64,000 nt of DNA. It comes from Pagrus major (Eukaryota > Chordata > Actinopteri > Spariformes > Sparidae). Of this stretch, positions 22,869-32,988 are shown piece by piece. The notes under the pieces are model-generated. The model saw only the letters and a program-made list of their open reading frames with translations, was not told the DNA's origin and did no database searches. Position 1 is the first letter of the stretch. Every line of letters starts with the position of its first letter. The position numbers were made by a program, and so were the translations under genes. The stretch covers positions 18,934,660-18,998,659 of the forward strand of contig NC_133235.1 in NCBI RefSeq assembly GCF_040436345.1. The letters are read 5' to 3'.

Positions 22869-25800
22869 CTTCAAATAAAACATACAATAAACATTTTGTT
22901 AATGTAAAGCTTGTAAAACAGCAAACATGTAATAAAAAAGTAATATCAACTACTAATATGTATATATCAGAGCCAAAGTACTTTCTCCATGTCATCCAGT
23001 GAGTTTCCTGCTGTTTCCTCTGTATGTTTCTCAGCTTCTCGTTCATACGTCTCGCGGCTCGTCAGGAATTCCTCGGCCAAAATGCTTCCAAAGAAAAAAT
23101 TAATAGGCAAGTCAAATACTTGATATTTTATGTTTAAGTTTATGTAACGTAAACACCACTGACAATCTTGAAAAACCTTAGCAATATAAAGGCAGTACTT
23201 TTTTGAAGACCTGCTATACCGAACTGCAAATTTATATCAATTATTTGATGGCCAGTTTATCTCAAAATAGCCTTATTATTCCAAGACAGTAAAAATGAAA
23301 TCACTCATCTAAGGACTCTTAATTCCCTCTTCACTTTACCAAAAGCAATAAAATGTTCAACATACGCCTACCATACAAAACTGAGTCAACAGAACTGACT
23401 GAACTTTGGTCATAAGACGTGATAAAAAATTAGCTTTGGTGCCAACCTGTTCTACCACAAAGTGTGACCTATTAACTCCTGTGTGTGTGTGTAACCTGTC
23501 CAGTGGATCTTCAGGCTCTGGGATGATGAGTAGTCCATACACAGCTTCAAGGATCTCTCTCATGGTGATGTGGGCATTGTAGTTACGGTCAAATATGTTG
23601 TGGCAGATGCGGCCCACACTGTTGACATTGCAGTGGTACACCTGTCATCATGTTAAGGACACACTGCTAACATAACATTACTTTATTAGTACTGCACAAA
23701 TCCTTTGGCCATGCATTTTGTGAGTCTCTACAACAAATCAATACAAATAAAGCAAACATTTCAGCTGTTTGTATTTTGGCAGGATACTCTTGTGATAAAG
23801 CGGACAAGTGGAGGCTTCACTGGGTAGTCAGGACCGAACTGGCAGTACAGCTCAAACACTCCTTTTTCATACGGCGTGTTAGGAGGACCCTCCATGAGAA
23901 TCTTCCAGAAGGCTGAAAAGATTGAAAGTGCCAGTACAATTGTTTAAGCCATGCCAAAATGCAGTTTATATATTTTTTGTCAGAAAATTTGAAAATAAAT
24001 CATTCATTTTATTATTTACATGATAAAAATGTGACATAAAAGGTTAGACATCAAATAAATAAAAAAGAAAACATGAGACCAAAGAAAAAAAATAAAATAA
24101 AAAGGAAAACAACAAATCAAGTTCATAAAAAGAAAACTGTTGAGATGCAGAGAAAACTATGAAGTTACTGATATGGAAAAAACAGGGCTATGTGGCTTCA
24201 TATGACTGCATGCATAAAGGAATGCTGTGTTTGTCTTTAAGCACAGACATAAAAAACATCACAAACATGCATTAGACATGCCACTTACTAAAGTCTTCCT
24301 CTGATGGAAAGACCCTGAAGAAGGGATGCGGGTCACAATGCAGGCTCCTCAGCTCCTCCAGGATACGCTTGTCCTTCTCCAAACCCCACCCCCTTAACAC
24401 CGGCATCTTCTTTTTCAGAGTACTATTTAAAAAAACATTAATGCTTTAAATGAAATGCAAACACTTAGTAAGTAAATACACCCGCAATATAATGTGATTG
24501 TTAGTGCTTGAAATCCCTGAACAAAGGGACTATACCTCCTCTCTTCTGAACAAATAGACCTGGCCTGTTAGATATTTAAAATGCAAGACAAGGTGAAAGG
24601 CAAAAAAAAAAAAAAATCTCCCATCACTCTTTCATGTGCCGTTTTAAATTCCTTCACAAGTTGCTTCGAATTTTAGTTTTAGGGATGGCAATGTCTGCTG
24701 GTTGATCCACTAAGCAGTCCAGACTGAAGCATCATCTGTTAGCGTGCTAGTATTAAGCTCAAAACACCACTGTGCATCAAGTACTGCCACTAGCTTTGGC
24801 TCTAGGCTCTTTTGTTTACACCCATCAACAAATTTTTGGCAGCACTCGTATCTAACAAAGATGCTTTGTTTAATGCGTGAAGTTTAAAGTTTGTCAACTC
24901 GTTCTTTGGGCTACAATTAAAATCAGGTTATGGTTTTAAACAGGAATGATAGTACGTTGATCAATTTGTTTGACATTGAAATATGACAGCAGGTTAAAAA
25001 AACAGTTTTCAGCAGATGGATGTGGTCCTATTAAGCTTACTTGACCAGGTTTATTATCAGCCTCTATATAATGGCAGCTTCTATCACTCACCACTCTGTC
25101 ACTGTCACTTTGCTGTTTATCTGGCTTGGCAGGGACGTCTCTGGATATTCATCATACCCATGTGTAGTGAAGATCCTTGTCAAAACTTTCTAAAAAAAAA
25201 TTACCGAGACGAATTAATTAGCACATCGAGACAATGTGCAAAGTTTGTGTATCATGTTTATATCACTTCCAACAGATTGGTGGACAATGATCTACAACCA
25301 CTAACCTCACTGATGGATGATGGGTCAAGTTTTTCCTTGAGTGTCCTCTGCTCCAAAGACAGAAGGGTCTCAATCTCAAAGAGCCTCAGACCATCTTTGG
25401 CTGTCTGTGGTTTGAAACAGCAGCCACCTGGAAGCAATACAGATGTGAGGTGAAAAGATTACAAAGAGTCTGAATAACTGCACAGTAAAAGACTTTGTGA
25501 AGAGAAATAATAATGCAAGGTAAAAACATCTGACTACTTTGTACATATATTATGTTCTTTTTACAAACATCCTTGCATTGTGAATCAATGGAACGACAAT
25601 TTTCAGTACAGTCAACAAAAATTATGCACTGTATGGTATTAATTTCCCTTTTCCAGGGGGCCCCAAGCAGCCGCTTAGTTCGCTTATGCCCCAGGCCGGC
25701 CCTGTGTTTACCCTTTTGGGGGTTTTGAAGAGCACTGACCACCATTAAAAACATAACGTCAAGTCAAACTGTCACCATGCCACGCTTAGTGCAAACCATA

Positions 25801-28800
25801 ACGCAACAGGCTTTCGATCCGGAATAAATGATGTGAAGGTTGTGAGGCATACTGGTGTGCAAACATGCAGGTTATGGACTGGCCACCCTGTTGTCTGGAT
25901 TTGAATTTGATCGAATACCCAGTGTCCCACTGGCAACGACAGATGCTGAACTTTGTACAGCACTCGCAGCAGAGTGGGAAGCAATTCCACTGGGCAAAAT
26001 CAAACCCCCTTCTTTTCCATTACCAGTCGAGATGCTAAGAGAGGTCATACAAGCTATTGGGTCAATTACTTTGTTCTAGTTCAATAATTTGGTTCAGTTT
26101 GTTGAGAAATGATGATCCTGAATAAATATATTGAATGTAGGAATAAAAGTAACGAAAAACTATTTTTATACTACAGTGTACCTAAAACGTAATAAAAATG
26201 CAATAATGCTGAAGGGAATTAACAGTCAGCTACATTAAAGACTTAACAACGAAGAGGACGAGATCTCTTAAATTTCCATGAAGGCTTAAAGTCAGTCAGA
26301 ATGTGCAGAATGTTTTATGGCGTATATTGCTTTATTTTTACACCATTCGATGCATGATTTTAGGAAGTATATTAAAGGGATTCAAATAAGGAAGCAACTG
26401 TTTTTCAAAGATTCCAAACCTGTTGCATTGCTGATTCCATGCAGCATGTTGTTTTCCACATTTCCAAGAAGAATTGAATCCACAATGATGTCAGCTTTTA
26501 TCAATTTGGCTGTGACAGCAACTGGCTCTATGGAGGATCTATGGAAAGATTAATGATTGAAATGACGTCATTGTTGCTCACAGTTAGATGTTCAATATAC
26601 AGTATGTACAGGTCAAGTCAAGTATACTGTATGGTCAATGTACCATAACTGTATAGAACAGAGGAATCTCACCCAGAATCATTTCCATCAGTGAGACAAA
26701 CGATCCGAAGTCGACAGTCCAGGAACCTCGTCTTGACCTTTTCCAACTCGACCGCCCCACGTCGAAGGGCGTCATACAGGAGGGTACATCCACTCGCCTC
26801 GATGTTACGTATGTGTTCCTACAATTTATAAACTTGTTAATCTTCATCAAGGTATATGACTGCATTACACCGAGATGCACATTAACTAAAATAAAAGGAC
26901 AGATAAGGCAAATCTAAGACACGTCTGAATTTACCTTGAACTTTTCCAGATTTTCAGTAAATGTGTGGAGAGTTTTCACCATGGAGTCGAACTTCACAAG
27001 GCCAATGATATGATGAAAATCATAAGCCATGCTCCTTGTTGCAAAGTTGTCAAAGAGCTCTTTCACCACATTGATCTTCTTAATCTCTGCACTTCCATAG
27101 CATTCTTCTTCCATGGAGGAGCTTGTATCTATCAGCACCTGGTGAAAATTCAAGTCGAAAAAAAACAAAAATAATAAACCAAAAATGTCACATTTCCTTT
27201 GTCAGTCCAATAAACAAGACAGGAGACAAAGTGTTACCAGAATTGCTTCTTCAGGACTCCTGGTTGTGACAAATGTTCGGTCATCTCTGTGGTCACCAGT
27301 CCTGTGTTAGATGACAAAAACCAGCAACAAACATAAAAAAATCAGCATACAGTATATAAAAGAAAATACATCAGCTGCAACATTGTGACACTAGCCATCA
27401 GAGCGCTTTATTGCTGGGAAACATATAGTGGATGCAAGATATTATAAGGTCCTTACCTGGCCGCCAAGAGATTCACATCCACAGTTTTTACTTTGCCGTC
27501 AAGACAATCGTGCACATTGATCATATCAGGGGATCCTTTGTCTTTATGCGAATACACACCAAGGTTGTCTGATGAAAAGAAAAAAAAATTTATTACATGA
27601 AACAATTTACATTATATATCTTCCAAAAAACATGATGCTAAATATCAGAGGCAATATGGAAACCAATGGGGAGTTCTCTTCCATTACATTCAATCTCTTC
27701 ACTGTGTACGTAAGAAGGCATCGCTGTGACCCAAATGCAGATTCTTGACGCACAAGGCTGTGTTGTGGAGCGTCATGTTCGTTAACGCCCATACACACAA
27801 GTGATTGTTTTGCTCTTGTTTGTTGCTTTTTGGTCGATTTGAGAAAATCCAAAGAAGTGATTCTTCTAAGATTTAGGATAGGCAAATTTTTTCCCCAAAT
27901 CGGGACATCCTTGCTCACTGGTAATCTCCTGCTGTCCAGTTGACCCCAGTGGTGGAAGTAGTACTCACATCCTTTACTTGGGTAAAAGCAGCAACACATA
28001 AAAGTAAAAATATGGTTACAAGTATGAAAGAAGTATGAAATGGTGTCCCTCAAACTACCGGTGCTCATGGAAGGGAATACTTCCGGGGTAAGACTTATGA
28101 CATGAATGATCCAGGTCTTCACCCTGAAGAAGGCGCAAGCTGGTATGTGTTGGTGTATTTGTATTGTTTGTAGCCTGATGAAATAAAAGCCTTTTACATT
28201 TTTTTAACTCTCCTTGAGTGCCTGGACTTTTTTTTTTATTGTGGTCATAAATCGTCCATTCTAACACTGACATTTTCAGCATTTTCACTTTTTTAAAACC
28301 ATTGATTTTTGAGAGCTGAAATCTTCTCCCCTCGGGGAGGAGGCTTAAGCCGTGTTTCCATAAAGAAGTCAGATCCAGCTTAGTTCAGTTCATAACACTG
28401 TCAGCAATTATCAGGACTGTGATTTAATGCAGTACCTTTACTCAGTAACACAAGGCAGGACCCGTGGTGTCCTAACTCCTTCAAATGCAGCGGTGGGGTC
28501 ACATTGAGGTATTGATTGGAGGGAGATTTTAAATCTTCTGCCATACTTCCAAAAGTCTTCTCCAGATTTATCTGAAAGCTGTCATTTAATTGCACAAGTT
28601 AGTAAAACCTGCAGTAGAGCTGCTTTTTTCCCCACAATTGATTATTCATTTTCACATTCCAATATCTGTTTTTTTTTTTCATTTTCTTTTCATCATTCAA
28701 TTGCATAATCAAATTTAAATATATCCACTGAGGATCATCTACAAGAACACTAGAACAAACTAAATAATCGTAACAGAAAAAAAGCATCTCTTTGAATTTA

Positions 28801-31800
28801 TAAAAAGTAAAAATCTAGTTATACATACTTCTGACCAGTTGTCTTGTCATTGTGAATCCAAAGAGGGTATGTTCTAATGGACGGAGGCAGACTGAGCAGG
28901 ATTTTTTCAATGTCGATGGCTCTCTGTAATGACGTTTCACGCAAGACCTCTTCACTGCAGTTTGGAATTTTCTCCCCATCTAAACAAAAGGATGGATAAT
29001 TAAGTGAAGCTGATTACATCTGATAGTTCAAAAATAAAACAAACAGTTCTCAAAGAAAAATGTGGGCAATACATTTTATAAATACTATTTCTGAATCTCC
29101 ATACAGTTGGGATAAACATGCCACAAGCAATCATAATCAGAGAGCTAGATGCAGACAATGCGTGATTCCATACAACAGGACGGCAACGTAGAAGGTGTTA
29201 ATGACTTTAATGAGGCTTTACGTTCCAGTGCCAGTAGCTCTTAATCTAAGTAGCTCATGCAGCCGCCTCCATATCTTGCTGCAAAGAGCCTTTTTCAGTT
29301 CAACAATAGCAGCTTCCCAATGAAAGTGAAAAAAGCAGAGCAGCCAAATAAACGCGTAGCAGCTACCTTCATTTTCTTCTACAATGCGTTTCCTCATACC
29401 TGATGTGTTACGTATCAGCGTTTTAGTTTTACCTTTGATTTTCCGGAGAACATGCGCTCGTTCAAGGGGACCAGGTACACCAGGTACTCTGACTGGTTCG
29501 CAGAAACGGCTGCCATCTTCTGACGTGAGAGTGATTGGCGCATAGGTCTCAAGATCTGATTCCTGTTTCTGTCAAAAATAGTCAAAGCAGAAATTACCTT
29601 AAAGCATTAATAAATATTCTAATCATGTATCACCTATAGGCTCAAATTAATGGCAACTTCTAGAAAAGGTGTTAAAAGATATTACATCCACACAAAATAC
29701 GAGTAAATACTTCAGAGACTTCAGCCTAAAATTACCCTTCACAAGCTCATATCAAAACCTTAATATCATCATACCTCTGCCTCTGATACGAGATGTGCCC
29801 AGCAGTACTGTGAATTCTCAAAGACGTCCAGGTCCTCAATGACTTTCTCCCCTTGTCTTCCACGTTGAGGCAAAAGCTCTCTGAAGAGCATGTAAAGGCC
29901 TTCAATAACTGCAATCTGCAAAAAAAACAACAAAAAGGAGACCTGAAGATATGGGTACTGGTGAAAGAACACTTTGTGTAAAGGTTCAGTTCACACAAAT
30001 TCAAGGAAAACCTCCTTTTGAAACAGTGCAGATGGTGAAAATTTTGTGTGCCGAGATATCTACTGCTCTGACCACTAATACAAATCCTCAAAATAAAATC
30101 CAGCACACTAGAACATTTGAAAAAGTGCAATACAAGAGGGTGTTAAAGTCAGAATCATACCAGCTCACAGTTTACCTTCTGATTCCTAGTTAGTGTTTCA
30201 TTCCTGCTGAATAACTGATACAAACTTTGGGCGAGAGGGTGACATCCAGTCAGTTTCCGTATGTAAGAAATCAGTTTCTTTGTTTTCTCTCCCGTATAAC
30301 GATGTTGCTAGAAGGAGAGAAAAAAAAAAAAGTATTTCGAAACAAAGCTAAGCCCACATCAGAAGTTAGGGTAAAATTAAATTTACAATGAAGCAACTTT
30401 TAGCTTTTCCCTAGATTTGCCATCTTTTCAGATCAGTTAAATGTTACGTTTAATCTGGAAACGAGACTATGAGCTATAATTTATAAGCTATAAGCTAAAT
30501 GCTAATGACAACCCTAACATGCTGATGCGAAACAGAATTAATCGGTACCATGATGAGCCTTAGTTTAGCATGTTAGCATGCTAGTGTAAGCAGAGTAGAG
30601 ACTGATAAAGTATTAAAGCATAAAACATACAAGGACGTTAAGTGAAGACAAGAACACACTGATTCCTTTCTGGGATTGTTGGACTGAAGGCACAACATCG
30701 TTGATGAAGAATGTCTCCTTGTACGAAGTCTCATCAGAAAACGTGGACAAAGAGAAGAAAACTTTTGACCCTTCAGAGATTCCACAACTCTGCAGTGTGT
30801 CGCCGCCACAATGTTGACCTCTGCAAATATAAAAAGGCAGAAGAAAGCACAGAAGTACTACGACAGAGACGATCATAATAACCATGATATCAATGCATGG
30901 TGTCAATAATTCTAAATTACTTGTAATAAAGGACATGTGCTGGGATTCCACTCTCATTTGCCAGCTTGAGTCTCAGACTGGTTATGGTGTCACTTGCCAA
31001 GTTCACTGTTACCTCAAAGTCTCCCTGTATGAAGAAAATAAAAAACGTTTAAGCAACAGTTTCGTCTAGAATAACTGTATCTACATTATTTATAAAAATT
31101 AATGCAATCCGCAAAGTGGTTAGTGATGACATTTAAATGTATTACTTGAAATTCAAATTTCTGTTGATTGGAAATGGATATTGAGTGATTTCTGACCCTT
31201 TTCTGACATCTGTTATCACCAATTTGATTTTTTTAAAAGTCAAGATTGTTACATTGAACCAAGACAATGCTGAAGCTTCTTGAATGTGAAAAGTTAAATT
31301 ACTTGTCAGAACTTCTGATGTGCTCACATCAACAAAACACAAACAAAAGAATCTATCCTCTCCATCACCCACAACATTAAAATACGTAAACATACAAGTG
31401 CTTCCTGCCTTTTCAAAGAGCACCAATCTTGAAACATATTGCTAGTCAAGATTTCTCCCACAGGGTATGGAAGTTGTAAAATGCACTTTGTGATCAGAAC
31501 AGAGTACCCATTACTTAGGTTAGACACTTGTCTTGTTAACATAATAATGGATGGATAATCTTTTCGATTGTATCTTTTAAGGTAAATCACAAATATTCAG
31601 CTTGTACAGTTATATCCATATCAGTGGCTTGTAGCATCCTTAGTTGTAGTATGACACACCTTGAGCATGATGTGGCATCGAACCACACATTCTCCATAGG
31701 TTTCACCAATCTCTCGTTTTGGTATCTGCGGAGCCTGTTTCAGGTTTTCCTTCGGTGTAAAGATGGCGTAAATTACGTCTCCATTCTGGATATGTCTGTC

Positions 31801-32988
31801 TTTCAAAGACCCTGCATGAGGAGACAAAAATGTAAGTTTATATAGTTGATTTTTTATTTACACATCCAGCAGTTACAAAGCAATATCAGCGTTTGTTAGA
31901 AGTTGTTTGTCTGGCCACCTGATGACTGTAACTCAAATAGTCGCACTACTTTAAACTTTGTTAAAGGTAAGGGCTAAGGAAAAAATCTTGGCAATATAGA
32001 ATGTAGCATCTAGTAAATTTCTCTTTAAAATGTGTCCAGGTCTGCTCACATGTGTTGAAGAAGGGATCATCTGTCAAGGGCATCCCATCGATTGTGTAGA
32101 GACAGACTCCTTTAGAATTGCCAACAGTTTCAAGATGACCGATCCTCAACATCAGGTCCTCAACTGTGTTCTGCGCTGGATCCATATCTGTATGTTCAAT
32201 ACAACAACTGTTAAGCTGGTTCAGTTTCCCGTGGATGTCTGATTACCATATTGCATTCATCCCATCTTATTTCTAACACAACACAGCCTACTCTATAATC
32301 AAAAAGTCAGTGTCTGGCCTAAGTTATCTAATGATCAGAAATTGATTATAAAATACATGTTCCTCTTACCTGTGATATGTTTTGGTTGAGGACATTTCGG
32401 GTATGTGTACTGCAGACAGAACGGCTCCAATGACTTTTGCACAGGTGTCACAGTTTGAACTTTGCGCCCTGGAGCTCTGAGTCTTTGAACGAAATTTTTC
32501 AGAGCTGAAAAACGATTCTTCTCGACATGACTGAGACCTGTCAAAATGTGGGCGCGATATTAGTATTTGACTAATTAAGCACATACAAATTCATATTTAC
32601 AATACAGAGGTCATTTAACTTTTGGACTTTTGAGTTGAACCAACATGTATGATAGTGTCAAGAAACTGAATTTTAAACAAACCACTTTACAAAGGGTATA
32701 TTAAAGTACTGTTTTATTGGATTGGATTGTCATGTACATCGTTTCTATTTTTCTGGTCACCCAATACTATGGGGCCTTGTATAGAATAGCAAGTAAATTG
32801 GTTTCCACTAAGTCCAGCCAAAATGTTGGTTTTTTTTTACAGTTGAGGTTTATCTCACCAATGTTATTTAGATCTTCATCTGTAACACCATCCAAGAAAT
32901 CTCGCTCATCCTTGACGCCCAACTGGAAAAACTGATTGTAGTAAGATTCCAGTCTGAACTGCTCAAGTATGTTGAATAGTGCACCCAT
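22345..32988 (-). CDS. SAM / ubiquitin-like / VWA / E2 (UBC) / U-box multidomain protein
   Basis: Twenty-four coding exons: 32988-32859, 32537-32370, 32187-32050, 31811-31660, 31024-30921, 30820-30631, 30307-30176, 29915-29775, 29568-29433, 28979-28829, 28578-28436, 27568-27457, 27301-27238, 27138-26935, 26818-26673, 26538-26420, 25427-25306, 24564-24536, 24422-24289, 23912-23788, 23641-23496, 23084-22982, 22868-22732, 22459-22345. All junctions are GT-AG and in phase; 3141 nt, about 1046 aa. Domains: SAM (1-68), two ubiquitin-like segments (100-190; 197-260), an unrecognised middle (295-585), VWA with MIDAS (D591-S593-S595, T667, D699), UBC (794-960, catalytic Cys893) and U-box (964-1040). 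The parts imply a protein that oligomerises, binds a metal-dependent ligand, and carries both E2 and E3 activity in one chain. Start MGALFNILEQF directly follows an acceptor AG, so the 5' UTR is spliced. I do not know a named gene with this layout. Exon 18 (29 nt) is the least certain exon. Confidence 0.88.
22982..24422 (-). other. Ubiquitin-conjugating (UBC/E2) domain exons
   Basis: Exons 19-22. KDKRILEELRSL starts helix 1; FWKILMEGPPNTPYEKGVF and YPVKPPLVRFIT follow the E2 core. The active-site strand reads YHCNVNSVGRIC, with the catalytic Cys in the GRIC motif at residue 893. The usual HPN triad reads HCN: His and the catalysis-linked Asn are kept, Pro is replaced by Cys. PEPEDPLDSILAEEF matches the helix after the active site. 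Confidence 0.93.
25780..26095 (+). mobile_element. Tc1/mariner transposase remnant in intron 16
   Basis: Plus-strand sequence encodes VMDWPPCCLDLNLIE in one frame (compare the DWP..SPDLNPIE catalytic region of Tc1/mariner transposases) and AELCTALAAEWEAIPLGKIK in another (the C-terminal helix pattern). Several frameshifts separate the pieces, so it is a decayed C-terminal fragment. It is nested in the intron between exons 16 and 17 of the multidomain gene, on the opposite strand. No terminal inverted repeats were located. Confidence 0.8.
26420..27301 (-). other. VWA domain exons of the multidomain gene
   Basis: Exons 13-16. AILVLIDTSSSM gives the MIDAS DxSxS, SGCTLLYDAL the MIDAS Thr, and IVCLTDGNDSG the MIDAS Asp, so all metal-coordinating positions are present. 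VWA domains of this intracellular type bind protein partners through a divalent cation. Confidence 0.88.
28055..28215. repeat. Possible LINE-type 3' tail
   Basis: CACCCTGAAGAAGGCGCAAG followed by CCTGATGAAATAAAAGCC resembles the 'CCTGATGAAGG...AATAAA' tails of fish non-LTR elements. It lies in intron 11 of the multidomain gene. A weak assignment. Confidence 0.3.
30631..32187 (-). other. Two ubiquitin-like segments of the multidomain gene
   Basis: Exons 3-4 encode NTVEDLMLRIGHL ... VCLYTIDGMPLTDD ... DRHIQNGDVIYAIF. Exons 5-6 encode DTITSLRLKLANESGIPAHV, then LYYKGQHCGGDTLQSCGISE and GSKVFFSL. Both follow the beta-grasp order (TV..L..., L.Y.G..L.D, I.NGD/GSKV), the second more clearly. No Gly-Gly end is visible, so these are internal, non-conjugated folds. 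Confidence 0.65.
32370..32988 (-). other. SAM domain exons of the multidomain gene
   Basis: Exons 1-2. The first 43 residues (LEQFRLESYYNQFFQLGV, then DFLDGVTDEDLNNIG) followed by EKNRFSALKNFVQRL match the five-helix SAM pattern, including the 'TDEDL..IG' turn. SAM domains usually mediate homo- or hetero-oligomerisation. Confidence 0.8.

Noticed and set aside
27607-28288. Overlapping open frames as an extra exon of the multidomain gene
   Set aside because: The flanking exons already join in phase; the stretch looks like repeat-derived intron.
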